DNA of 64,000 nt from Nocardioides oleivorans. GTDB lineage: Bacteria; Actinomycetota; Actinomycetes; Propionibacteriales; Nocardioidaceae. Numbering within the stretch: the first letter of the stretch is position 1; every line of letters starts with the position of its first letter. Shown piece by piece: positions 1-6,923 of the stretch. A program made the translations under genes and the position numbers. The stretch is from assembly GCF_004137255.1 (NCBI RefSeq), contig NZ_SDWT01000001.1:3224001-3288000 (forward strand), in the 5' to 3' direction. Below the pieces are notes generated by a model that saw only the letters and a list, made by a program, of their open reading frames with translations, searched no databases and was not told where the DNA came from.

Positions 1-357
1 ATGCACGTGGCTCCCGTGCCCCCGCCGCCCGTCGTCGTACCGCCGGTCACCCAGCCGGTACCGGCGCCGGGCAAGGCGACCACCTCCCTCGCGCTGAAGG
101 CGCCGGGCAAGGTCGTCGCCGGGAAGCGGGCCGCGGTGAAGGTGGTGCTCTCCGGTGTGCGCTCGGGCGCCGTCGTGATCACCGACAAGGGCAAGAAGGT
201 CGCCACCCTCGCCGGGTCGGGAACCGTCAGGCTGCGCCTGGCGAAGGGCCGGCACACCCTCGTGGCGGCCTACGCCGGCTCGGCGAGCGCCCTCGCCTCG
301 ACGTCGACTCCGGTCACGGTGAAGGTGGTGGCCAGGAAGAAGCGGGCGAAGGGCTGA
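1..357 (+). CDS. C-terminal part of a surface protein with an Ig-like repeat (5' partial)
   Basis: The visible 118 residues start with a Pro/Val-rich linker (about residues 5-24). One Ig-like beta-sandwich repeat follows (about 27-110), with the pattern TTSLALKAPGKVVAGKRAAV, then VRLRLAKGRHTLVAAYAGSA and VTVKVV. Such repeats occur in secreted or wall-associated actinobacterial proteins. The tail is basic (ARKKRAKG). The window opens inside this gene: an ATG at base 1 is coincidental because a repeat domain of this type normally sits at the end of a much longer protein. The function of the whole protein cannot be judged from this piece. The gene ends 81 bases before the downstream regulator. 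Confidence 0.55.
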   Translation: MHVAPVPPPPVVVPPVTQPVPAPGKATTSLALKAPGKVVAGKRAAVKVVLSGVRSGAVVITDKGKKVATLAGSGTVRLRLAKGRHTLVAAYAGSASALASTSTPVTVKVVARKKRAKG

Positions 358-363
358 GCCGCT

Positions 364-395
364 GCAAGTGGCTCGCAAGTGGGGCGGTTGACGAT
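364..395 (+). promoter_or_regulatory. SARP-type operator and promoter, site 1 (autoregulatory)
   Basis: Two identical direct repeats GCAAGTGG lie at 364-371 and 375-382, exactly 11 bp apart. Eight bp after the second heptamer is GACGAT (390-395), a -10-like hexamer with A at position 2 and T at position 6. Heptamers at one-helical-turn spacing, 8 bp from the -10, are the known operator layout of AfsR/SARP regulators. The site precedes the SARP gene itself. Confidence 0.75.
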
Positions 396-425
396 GAGAT
401 CCGTCAGCCGCCCCACCTTCGTCCC

Positions 426-431
426 TAGGAT
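426..431 (+). promoter_or_regulatory. Second, leaderless -10 element of the SARP gene
   Basis: TAGGAT ends 6 nt before the ATG at 438. In actinobacteria this spacing gives a transcript that starts at the start codon. No Shine-Dalgarno sequence is visible, so the regulator probably has both this basal promoter and the operator-linked one upstream. Confidence 0.6.
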
Positions 432-437
432 CAGCCC

Positions 438-3400
438 ATGCTCGAGGTCCGCGCCTTCGGCAGCGTCCGCGCCCGTCTCGATGGCGAGCCTGTCGACCTC
501 GGCGGGCCACGGCAGCGTGCGGTGCTCGGCATGCTCGTCGCGGCCGGGCACCGCACGGTCTCCACCGACCGCTTCCTCGAGGAGTTGTGGAGCGGGGAGC
601 CTCCGCCGAGCGCCACGGGCGCGCTCCAGGCCTACGTCTCACGGCTCAGGTCTGCGCTGGAGCCGCACCGCGAGAAGCGACGTCCGGCCGCAGTGCTCGT
701 CAGCAACCCGCCCGGCTATGCCCTGGCCCTGCCCGACGAGGCGGTCGACACCTGGCACTTCGCCTCACTCGTACGCCGTGCCGGCGGGCTCGGTGACGGG
801 GAGGCACTGGTCGTCCTCGACGAGGCGCTGACGCTGTGGGGCGACGGACCCTTCGCGGAGTACCTCGACCAGGAGTGGGCGGCCACGGTCGCTGCCCGGC
901 TCGCCGAGCAGCACGCCGAGGCCGTCGAGCTCCGGGCCTCGGTGGCGCTGCGCGTGGGTCGTGGCGCGAGCGCTGTGCAGGACCTCGAGGAGCACGTGCG
1001 CGAGCACCCGCTGCGCGAGCAGGCGGTCGCCCTCCTGGCACGCGGCTACTACCAGTCCGGGCGTCAGGCCGAGGCGCTCTCGACGCTGGCAGCCCTGCGC
1101 GAGCGGCTGGTCGACGAGCTCGGCGTCGACCCGAGCCCGGAGCTGCGCAAGCTCGAGGCCGACATCCTCAACCAGGCGGCCCACCTCGCAGCACCACCCC
1201 GGCCGGTGCCGATCGTCGTCCCGCCCACTCCCGAGCCCGACGTCGTTCCGGAAGGGCCGCCGCTGGTCGGGCGCGAGGACGAGCTGGCCAGGCTGGAGGC
1301 GGCTGCGGACTCCCTGCGCAGCCGTGCCGGCGTCGTGTGGGTCGAGGGGGACGCCGGCTTCGGCAAGTCGGCGCTGGTCTCGGGCTTCGCGGACCGGTCG
1401 GTCGCACGGTGGTCGGTCGTGCGCGGGCACTGCTCCGAGGTGGCTGGCACACCGTCGAGCCACGTGTGGCTGGAGATCCTCTCCGGGCTGGGGGCACCCG
1501 CCCCGGCCGACACCCACCCGTTCGCCCTCGCCGACGCCGTACGACACTGCCTCGAGGAGCGCGGCACCCGCACGATGCTCCTCCTCGAGGACGTCCACCG
1601 CGCAGACGACGAGACGCTCCAGGTGCTGTGGCACCTCGTGGAGTCGGTCGGTGCCCCGGTGCTCGTCGTCGCCACCTTCCGCAGCCACGACGTGGGCCGC
1701 GACCTCACGGCGACGCTGGCGCTGACCGCCGAGCGCACCCTCGACCGTGTCGTGCTGGGCGGGCTGGACGAGCGCGCTGCCCGCCAGCTCCTGAACCAGC
1801 ACGTCGCCGCTCCACTGCCGCCAGCCGCGCTCGAGCAGCTGCTCGACCGCGCGGCCGGCAACCCGTTGTTCCTGCGGCAGCTGGCCCAGCTGGTCGAGTC
1901 GGAGGGAGTGGGATCCGTCGACGCGGTCCCGGTCGCGATCCGCGACCTCCTGCTGCGCCGGATCGAACGGCTCCCGGAACCGACCGTCGACGCACTGTCG
2001 CGGGCCTCGGTGCTCGGGCGCGACATCGACTTCGACCTCGTCCTCGCCCTCGAGCAGGAGTGGGGTGACGCCGACGAGGAAACGGTCGCCAACCAGCTCG
2101 ATGCCGGCCTGGTCGCGGGGCTGCTCGACAGCCCGCGACCCTCCGAGCTGCGCTTCACCCACGCGCTGATCCGCGACACCTTCTACGGCCGCCTCGCGCC
2201 GCTGCGACGCACGCGGCTGCACCGCGCGGCCCTGACGACCTACCTCTCGCACCTCCCGGACCGGGTGGAGGAGATCGCCCACCACGCCGCCGCCAGCCTC
2301 GACCGGCGCTCGGCGGCCGAGGCCGTCCCGCTGCTCCTCGCGGCAGCGGCCAGGAGCGGCCCCGGGGGCGCGGTGCCGCACCTGCGCACGGCCCTGCGCG
2401 CCCTCGAGCTCGCCTCGGCCGACCCGCGCGAGTCCTTCCCGGTCCGGCTCGACCTGGTCCGGGCCCTGGCACGCGACGGAGACCTGACCTCCGCGGTCGC
2501 CGAGCGCCAGGTCGCCATCGAGGAGGCGACCGCGCACGGGACTCCCGTCGACGTCGCCCGCGCCTGGCAGTGGCAGTCACCGATGATGTGGACGCGTCGC
2601 GCCAGCGAGAGCGTCAGCGAGCACTCGATCGCCGACCTGCGCCGGCTGCTCGACGAGGTCGGCCACGATGACCCGGCGCTGCGCATCGAGCTGCTCAACG
2701 CGCTCGTCATCGAGGCCGACCCGTGGAACATCGACGTCGTGGTGGAGGCAGCGACCGAGGCCCTGGCGCTCTCGAAGGAGCTCGGCGACCCTGAGCTGGA
2801 GTGCCGGGTCCTCAACGCGGCCTACTTCGGGACCCTGGCCTTCGACGACCCGGGCGTCCTCGGCCGGATCGGTGCCCGGATGCTCGTCGCGGCCGAGGAG
2901 GCGGGACTCCACGGCTACACGGCGGTGGGCCACATGTACCTGCACTCCGCCGCCGTGGCCGAGGCCGACCTCGGCACCGCCGCGGCTCACATCGAGCTGG
3001 CGGTGCGTGCCGGGACCAGCGGCCAGCTGCCCGAGCTGCTGCTCCTGTCGTCGATCTTCGAGGCGACGACGACGCTGCTGCAGTCAGACCTCGACGCCGC
3101 CCGAGAGGGCTTCGGCAGGGTGTGCCAGGCCATCACCGACGCGGGAGACCCCAACGCGTTCTTCATCTGGCTCTGGTCGATGTTCGCGATCGAGTTCGCG
3201 GCCGGGGACACCTCCGGGCTGCGCGAGCACGCGGTGCGGATGACCGAGATGATGCCGTGGCACTCCACGGACCTCGTCGTCGTGACCATGCTCGACGCCG
3301 GTGACGTCGAGGAGGCCCGCGGGCTCTGGTCGCCGAGCCCGATGCAGCACGATGCCACCTGGCTCTTCGACATCGCCGTCCGTGCCCACATCGTCGCCAC

Positions 3401-3653
3401 CCTGGACGACCGGGACAACGCGCAACGGGTCTACGACGAGATGCTCCCGTGGGCGGGCCAGCTGGCCCGGACGCTCAACGGCGCACTGTCGATGGGCCCC
3501 GTCGACCACTACCTCGGGCTGCTCGCCACCACCCTCGGTGACGACGTACTGGCCGCCCGGCACTTCGACCGTGCGCTCCGTCTGACCGGAGCCGGTCAGG
3601 CGACCACGTGGGACCGCTCCTGGGTCCGGACGCCGAGCCACCTCGCCGGTTGA
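438..3653 (+). CDS. AfsR/SARP-family transcriptional regulator with BTAD, AAA ATPase and TPR-like regions
   Basis: This 1071-residue cytoplasmic regulator begins with an OmpR-like winged helix (about 1-90, including RAFGSVRARLDGEPVDLGG and TGALQAYVSRLRSAL). A bacterial transcriptional activation domain follows (about 95-245). From about 275 there is an NTPase module with Walker A GDAGFGKSA (about 304-312) and Walker B LLLEDVH (about 380). The remaining 500 or so residues are helical and TPR-like. There is no C-terminal LuxR helix-turn-helix, so DNA binding must come from the N-terminus as in AfsR. The start is set by the leaderless TAGGAT. Direct-repeat operators of SARP type occur before this gene and before three downstream units, so it is probably an autoregulated local activator. 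Its signal is unknown. Confidence 0.9.
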   Translation: MLEVRAFGSVRARLDGEPVDLGGPRQRAVLGMLVAAGHRTVSTDRFLEELWSGEPPPSATGALQAYVSRLRSALEPHREKRRPAAVLVSNPPGYALALPDEAVDTWHFASLVRRAGGLGDGEALVVLDEALTLWGDGPFAEYLDQEWAATVAARLAEQHAEAVELRASVALRVGRGASAVQDLEEHVREHPLREQAVALLARGYYQSGRQAEALSTLAALRERLVDELGVDPSPELRKLEADILNQAAHLAAPPRPVPIVVPPTPEPDVVPEGPPLVGREDELARLEAAADSLRSRAGVVWVEGDAGFGKSALVSGFADRSVARWSVVRGHCSEVAGTPSSHVWLEILSGLGAPAPADTHPFALADAVRHCLEERGTRTMLLLEDVHRADDETLQVLWHLVESVGAPVLVVATFRSHDVGRDLTATLALTAERTLDRVVLGGLDERAARQLLNQHVAAPLPPAALEQLLDRAAGNPLFLRQLAQLVESEGVGSVDAVPVAIRDLLLRRIERLPEPTVDALSRASVLGRDIDFDLVLALEQEWGDADEETVANQLDAGLVAGLLDSPRPSELRFTHALIRDTFYGRLAPLRRTRLHRAALTTYLSHLPDRVEEIAHHAAASLDRRSAAEAVPLLLAAAARSGPGGAVPHLRTALRALELASADPRESFPVRLDLVRALARDGDLTSAVAERQVAIEEATAHGTPVDVARAWQWQSPMMWTRRASESVSEHSIADLRRLLDEVGHDDPALRIELLNALVIEADPWNIDVVVEAATEALALSKELGDPELECRVLNAAYFGTLAFDDPGVLGRIGARMLVAAEEAGLHGYTAVGHMYLHSAAVAEADLGTAAAHIELAVRAGTSGQLPELLLLSSIFEATTTLLQSDLDAAREGFGRVCQAITDAGDPNAFFIWLWSMFAIEFAAGDTSGLREHAVRMTEMMPWHSTDLVVVTMLDAGDVEEARGLWSPSPMQHDATWLFDIAVRAHIVATLDDRDNAQRVYDEMLPWAGQLARTLNGALSMGPVDHYLGLLATTLGDDVLAARHFDRALRLTGAGQATTWDRSWVRTPSHLAG

Positions 3654-3676
3654 GACCGGCCGGGATCGCTCGGCCT

Positions 3677-3719
3677 GCAAGTGGCGGCACAGTGGGTCGC
3701 AAGGTCCCGGGTCCACCGT
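3677..3719 (+). promoter_or_regulatory. SARP-type operator and promoter, site 2
   Basis: Three heptamers in 11-bp register: GCAAGTG (3677-3683), CACAGTG (3688-3694) and GCAAGGT (3699-3705). Eight bp later is CACCGT (3714-3719), which has the key A2 and T6 of a -10. It ends 6 nt before the ATG at 3726, so the transcript is expected to be leaderless. Confidence 0.75.
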
Positions 3720-3725
3720 GACCGC

Positions 3726-4319
3726 ATGACCTACCGAACGTCGACCTTCCCGCCCGCCGCGGTCGAGGCGCTGCGCCGCACCGTCGCGGGCCAGATCGTC
3801 TACCCGACCGACCCGCCCTACGCCGCACTCGTGGGTGCCCCTCCCGGGCGCCGAGGCCCCGATGTCGTCGTCGTCCCCACCAGCGAGGCCGCGGTCGCCG
3901 CCGCCGTCGACGTCGCGCGCACACACGGCCTGGCTGTGGTCAGCGCGCCCGATGTGGCGGCGAGGGGTGCGGAGCCCGCGATGCTCGTGCTCACCCACCT
4001 GCTCGACTCCGTCGTCGTCGATGCAGGTGCCGCGACCGCGACCGTCGGGCCCGGCGTCACCTGGCGGGCGCTCACCGAGGACGTCGGCGGCTCGGGCCTG
4101 GAGCCGGACGCGGCCGGCGAGCCCGGCGCGCTGGTCGCCGCGACGGCCGACGTCATCTCCGCGCGCATCGTGCGTGCCGACGGGTTCGTGCACGTCGTCG
4201 CGCTCCCGGTCCCACCGCCCGACGACCCGGGTCCCTGGATCGTCACCGCCGTCGTCGTGCCGCTCGTCCCGGTCACCGACCACCACCCCACCCACCAGGA
4301 CCAGGAGGTCCCGTCATGA
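3726..4319 (+). CDS. Short, degenerate FAD-binding (PCMH-like) domain protein
   Basis: The 197 residues resemble the first half of FAD-linked oxidoreductases of the vanillyl-alcohol oxidase fold: PDVVVVPTSEAAVAAAVDVA (about 40-60) and VVVDAGAATATVGPGVTW (about 100-117). In normal members the strand after the first helix leads into an R-x-G-G-H-S flavin loop. Here the equivalent stretch reads VVSAPDVAARG, without GGH. The substrate domain (another 200-250 residues) is absent, so flavin binding is doubtful. A longer in-frame start at 3681 would lie inside the operator, so ATG 3726, 6 nt after the -10-like hexamer, is preferred. The stop overlaps the hemerythrin start (ATGA), indicating translational coupling. 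It may be a decayed enzyme or a repurposed sensor domain. Confidence 0.6.
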   Translation: MTYRTSTFPPAAVEALRRTVAGQIVYPTDPPYAALVGAPPGRRGPDVVVVPTSEAAVAAAVDVARTHGLAVVSAPDVAARGAEPAMLVLTHLLDSVVVDAGAATATVGPGVTWRALTEDVGGSGLEPDAAGEPGALVAATADVISARIVRADGFVHVVALPVPPPDDPGPWIVTAVVVPLVPVTDHHPTHQDQEVPS

Positions 4320-5050
4320 CAGTCCCCGAGGACACTCTCGTCACCCACCCGGAGCCGCTGCTCCTGCCCGGCCAGGCAGCGGCTCCCGCCGGCCCGTGCG
4401 ACATGACCGGCATGTACGTCGTGCACCACGCCTTCCGTCGCGACCTCCGACGCTTCGTGCAGGCCGCCCGGCGCACGCCCATCGACGACCTCGCCACCTG
4501 GAAGGCGCTGTCCCTGCGCTGGGACCGCTTCGCCCACGAGCTCCACCAGCACCACACCAAGGAGGACCAGGGCATCTGGCCGCTCCTCCTCGAGCGCGTG
4601 GACGCCGAGCAGGGCGCGGTCCTCGAGGCGATGGAGTCCGAGCACGCCACCATCGACCCGCTGCTCCTCCGCGTCGAGGACGGCCTCCGGATGCTCGTCC
4701 AGGGCCCGCCCGCCGGCATCGCGGCCGAGGTCGCCTCGGGTCTCGCCGACGCGGTGGGAGAGCTGGCCGCCCGGCTCGACCTGCACCTGTCCCACGAGGA
4801 GACCGACGCGATCCGGATCATCCAGGAGCACGTCTCCGCCCGTGAGTGGGAGCACCTCGAGGAGACCGTGCTGCGCGGCAGCCCCACGCCACGCCAGATG
4901 CTCTTCATGCTGCCGTGGGTGAGCGACGAGCTCCCGCCGCGAGCCCTCCACCGGCTCTTCGGTGACGCTCCGGCGCCGGTGCACTGGCTCCTGGCCCTCG
5001 GGCGCCGCAGCTACGACCGGCTGGACCGACGCGCCTTCCGACACGTCTGA
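4316..5050 (+). CDS. Hemerythrin HHE-domain protein
   Basis: A 244-residue soluble protein with the histidine and carboxylate pattern of a di-iron hemerythrin-like four-helix bundle: YVVHHAFRRD (about residues 38-47), HELHQHHTKED (about 77-87), ESEHATID (about 110-117) and HLSHEETD (about 159-166). Such domains bind O2 or NO or store iron in stress responses. A C-terminal region of about 60 residues (PRQMLFMLPWVSDELPP onward) is shared with related actinobacterial hemerythrin proteins. It overlaps the preceding gene by 4 nt and has no promoter of its own, so it belongs to the SARP-operator unit. The exact ligand is unknown. Confidence 0.85.
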   Translation: MTVPEDTLVTHPEPLLLPGQAAAPAGPCDMTGMYVVHHAFRRDLRRFVQAARRTPIDDLATWKALSLRWDRFAHELHQHHTKEDQGIWPLLLERVDAEQGAVLEAMESEHATIDPLLLRVEDGLRMLVQGPPAGIAAEVASGLADAVGELAARLDLHLSHEETDAIRIIQEHVSAREWEHLEETVLRGSPTPRQMLFMLPWVSDELPPRALHRLFGDAPAPVHWLLALGRRSYDRLDRRAFRHV

Positions 5051-5052
5051 GT

Positions 5053-5095
5053 GCAAGCCGTCCGCTGGCCGACTGCAAGCGAAGGGTCCGAGACT
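5053..5095 (+). promoter_or_regulatory. SARP-type operator and promoter, site 3
   Basis: Three heptamers in 11-bp register: GCAAGCC (5053-5059), GCTGGCC (5064-5070) and GCAAGCG (5075-5081). After an 8-bp gap comes GAGACT (5090-5095), 7 nt before the ATG at 5103. The promoter therefore fits SARP activation and a leaderless mRNA. Confidence 0.75.
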
Positions 5096-5102
5096 TGCGG
5101 CC

Positions 5103-6017
5103 ATGGATCTCCTGCTGCCTCCGGGCCTCACGCACCGACCCCTGACCCTCGCCGACGCCCCCGCCGTCCTGGCCGCCATCACGGCCGAGGAGGTGGCCGA
5201 CCTCGGCGAGTCGTCGATGACGCTCGATGACGTCGAGGCCGACTGGCTCCGTCCCAGCTACGACATCGCGACCAGCACCGTCGGCGTCTTCGACGACGAC
5301 GGGCTCGTGGCCTACGCCGACCTCAGCGCGCCCACGGTCGCCTACACCGCGGTGCTGCCCGACCACCAGGGACGGGGGATCGGCACCGCGCTCGCCGCCT
5401 GGGTGCAGGACCGCGCCCGCGCGGCCGGGTGGGCCCGGGTGGGCACCCAGGTGCCCGAGGGCAGCGCCGCCGACCGGCTGATGCACCACCTCGGCTACGA
5501 GCTGCTCTGGACGGCCTGGGACCTCGAGCTGCCCCCGGAGCACGAGCTCGTCGCCCGCCCGCTCCCCGACAGCCTGACCATCGAAGACGCCTGTCCGGAG
5601 GACTTCGAGGCCGCGTGGGACCTGCTCGAGGACGCCTTCCTCGAGTGGTCCGAGCGCGACCGCCTCCCGCTGGACGACTTCGGCGCCCGGATCTGGGCCC
5701 GTCCCGGCTACGAGCCCTGGAACCTCCGCCTGGTGCGTGACGCCGACGGCGGCCTGCTCGGTGCCACCCACGTCCACCTGTCCGGTGGCGCGGACGGGGA
5801 CACCTCGGCGTACGTCGCCAAGCTGGCCGTCCGGCCCGACCACCGCGGTCGTGGGCTCGCCCCGGCCATGCTCGTGGACGCCTTCTCGCTCGCTCGCGCG
5901 CACGGGGCGACGCGCTCCCACCTCTCGACCGACACCCGCGCCGGCGCCCGCGGGCTCTACGAGCGGGTCGGGATGGTCGTCGCCTCCACCTGGGTCAACC
6001 GCAGCATCCGGCTGTGA
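5103..6017 (+). CDS. Tandem GNAT-domain N-acetyltransferase
   Basis: The 304 residues contain two GNAT folds. The first has the acetyl-CoA loop VLPDHQGRGIGTALAAWV (about residues 83-100). The second has LAVRPDHRGRGLAPAMLVDA (about 242-261), followed by GARGLYERVGM near the end. Double-GNAT proteins of this size are common in actinobacteria and usually have only one active half; both Q/R-x-x-G-x-G/A loops look intact here. The substrate is not predictable. ATG 5103 is preferred over earlier in-frame codons because they would overlap the hemerythrin gene and the operator. It is transcribed from SARP-type site 3. Confidence 0.85.
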   Translation: MDLLLPPGLTHRPLTLADAPAVLAAITAEEVADLGESSMTLDDVEADWLRPSYDIATSTVGVFDDDGLVAYADLSAPTVAYTAVLPDHQGRGIGTALAAWVQDRARAAGWARVGTQVPEGSAADRLMHHLGYELLWTAWDLELPPEHELVARPLPDSLTIEDACPEDFEAAWDLLEDAFLEWSERDRLPLDDFGARIWARPGYEPWNLRLVRDADGGLLGATHVHLSGGADGDTSAYVAKLAVRPDHRGRGLAPAMLVDAFSLARAHGATRSHLSTDTRAGARGLYERVGMVVASTWVNRSIRL

Positions 6018-6024
6018 GCCGAGC

Positions 6025-6078
6025 GCTGGTGCCCTGCAGGGCGCCAGCAAGGTGACCGCAAGTGGTGTGGCGCATCGT
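6025..6078 (+). promoter_or_regulatory. SARP-type operator and promoter, site 4
   Basis: Four heptamers keep an exact 11-bp register: GCTGGTG (6025), GCAGGGC (6036), GCAAGGT (6047) and GCAAGTG (6058-6064). After 8 bp comes CATCGT (6073-6078), with -10 hallmarks A2 and T6. The predicted transcript starts near 6085 and carries a leader of about 38 nt before the 40-codon ORF at 6123. Confidence 0.72.
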
Positions 6079-6122
6079 CGGCACGTCGGCCGCCCGGTCG
6101 ACCCGACCGAGGAGACACTCTG

Positions 6123-6245
6123 ATGAGGACCACCTGGCACCACCGCCCGTTCACCCACCTCAGCCGTCGTGAGGCCCGCGCCCTCCGGGTGCAGCACGAC
6201 ATCAGGCTGCAGATCGCCATGAGGCGGCTCGACCCGCCCCGATGA
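6123..6245 (+). CDS. Small basic protein of 40 residues (unknown)
   Basis: ATG 6123 follows GAGGAG (6109-6114) at good spacing. The 40 codons encode an Arg/His-rich peptide containing REARALRVQHDIRLQIAMRR, which is predicted helical and strongly basic. Its TGA lies 12 nt before the GTG of the Nudix gene, in a tight two-gene unit. It is the first ORF downstream of SARP-type site 4. No family was recognised. It could be a real small protein or a leader peptide that sets translation of the Nudix gene. Confidence 0.5.
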   Translation: MRTTWHHRPFTHLSRREARALRVQHDIRLQIAMRRLDPPR

Positions 6246-6256
6246 GAGGAAGCACC

Positions 6257-6919
6257 GTGCAGCAGCCCACTCCCGGCGCCGACGTCCCCGACGCCCGCGG
6301 ACGCACCGGCCTCCACCTCACCGGCCGCGACCTGGACCGCAACCCCGCCGTCGTGGTGCGCGACGTCGAGCTGCTGAGCTCGGACTGGTACGTCCTGCGG
6401 GCCACGACGTACGACATCCAGCGTGCCGACGGCACCTGGCAGACCGAGCGGCGCGAGACCTACGACCGGGGCGACGGCGCCACGATCCTGCTCCACGACG
6501 CGACCCGCCGCACGGTCCTGCTGACCCGGCAGTTCCGCTTCCCGGTCTACGTCAACGAGCACCCCGACGGGATGCTGCTCGAGACGCCGGCCGGCCTGAT
6601 CGAGGAGGAGGACGGCGAGAGCGCGATGCGCCGCGAGACCCTCGAGGAGACCGGGGTGCAGGTCGGCGAGGTCGAGCACCTCTTCGACATCTACATGAGC
6701 CCCGGCTCGGTCACCGAGAAGCTGCTCTTCTTCGCTGCGCCCTACACGCGCGGCGACCTCTCCGGCACCCGGCACGGCGTCGAGGAGGAGGGCGAGCACA
6801 TCGAGACCGTCGAGCTCGACTTCGACGAGGCGCTCGACGGGATCGGCACGACGATCCTCGACGCCAAGACCGTGATGCTGCTCCAGTGGGCCGCCCTGCG
6901 GGGCCCGTTCGCCCGCTGA
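6257..6919 (+). CDS. Nudix hydrolase, NudK/ADP-ribose pyrophosphatase-like
   Basis: A 220-residue Nudix protein with the core LLETPAGLIEEEDGESAMRR followed by ETLEETGV (about residues 110-138). The spacing between the first Gly and the RE pair is one residue shorter than the textbook box. The upstream strand QFRFPVYVNEHPDG and the downstream DIYMSPGSVTEKLLFF match the NudK/YffH group, which hydrolyses GDP-mannose or ADP-ribose type sugars. GTG 6257 is chosen because GAGAGGAAG (6244-6252) is ideally placed for it; ATG 6242 would lie upstream of that ribosome-binding site. It is probably co-transcribed with the small ORF from SARP-type site 4. It ends 4 nt from the converging dnaE2 gene. Confidence 0.85.
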   Translation: MQQPTPGADVPDARGRTGLHLTGRDLDRNPAVVVRDVELLSSDWYVLRATTYDIQRADGTWQTERRETYDRGDGATILLHDATRRTVLLTRQFRFPVYVNEHPDGMLLETPAGLIEEEDGESAMRRETLEETGVQVGEVEHLFDIYMSPGSVTEKLLFFAAPYTRGDLSGTRHGVEEEGEHIETVELDFDEALDGIGTTILDAKTVMLLQWAALRGPFAR

Positions 6920-6923
6920 GCAG

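Noticed and set aside
765..2537. Long open reading frame antisense to the SARP gene
   Set aside because: In very GC-rich DNA the strand opposite a real gene stays open by codon bias. It has no ribosome-binding site, promoter or recognisable domain.
3681..3725. Earlier GTG start at 3681 for the PCMH-like protein
   Set aside because: It would place coding sequence over the SARP heptamers and the -10, whereas ATG 3726 fits the leaderless spacing.
6242..6256. ATG 6242 as the start of the Nudix gene
   Set aside because: The ribosome-binding site GAGAGGAAG lies downstream of it and is spaced for GTG 6257; ATG 6242 overlaps the end of the small ORF.
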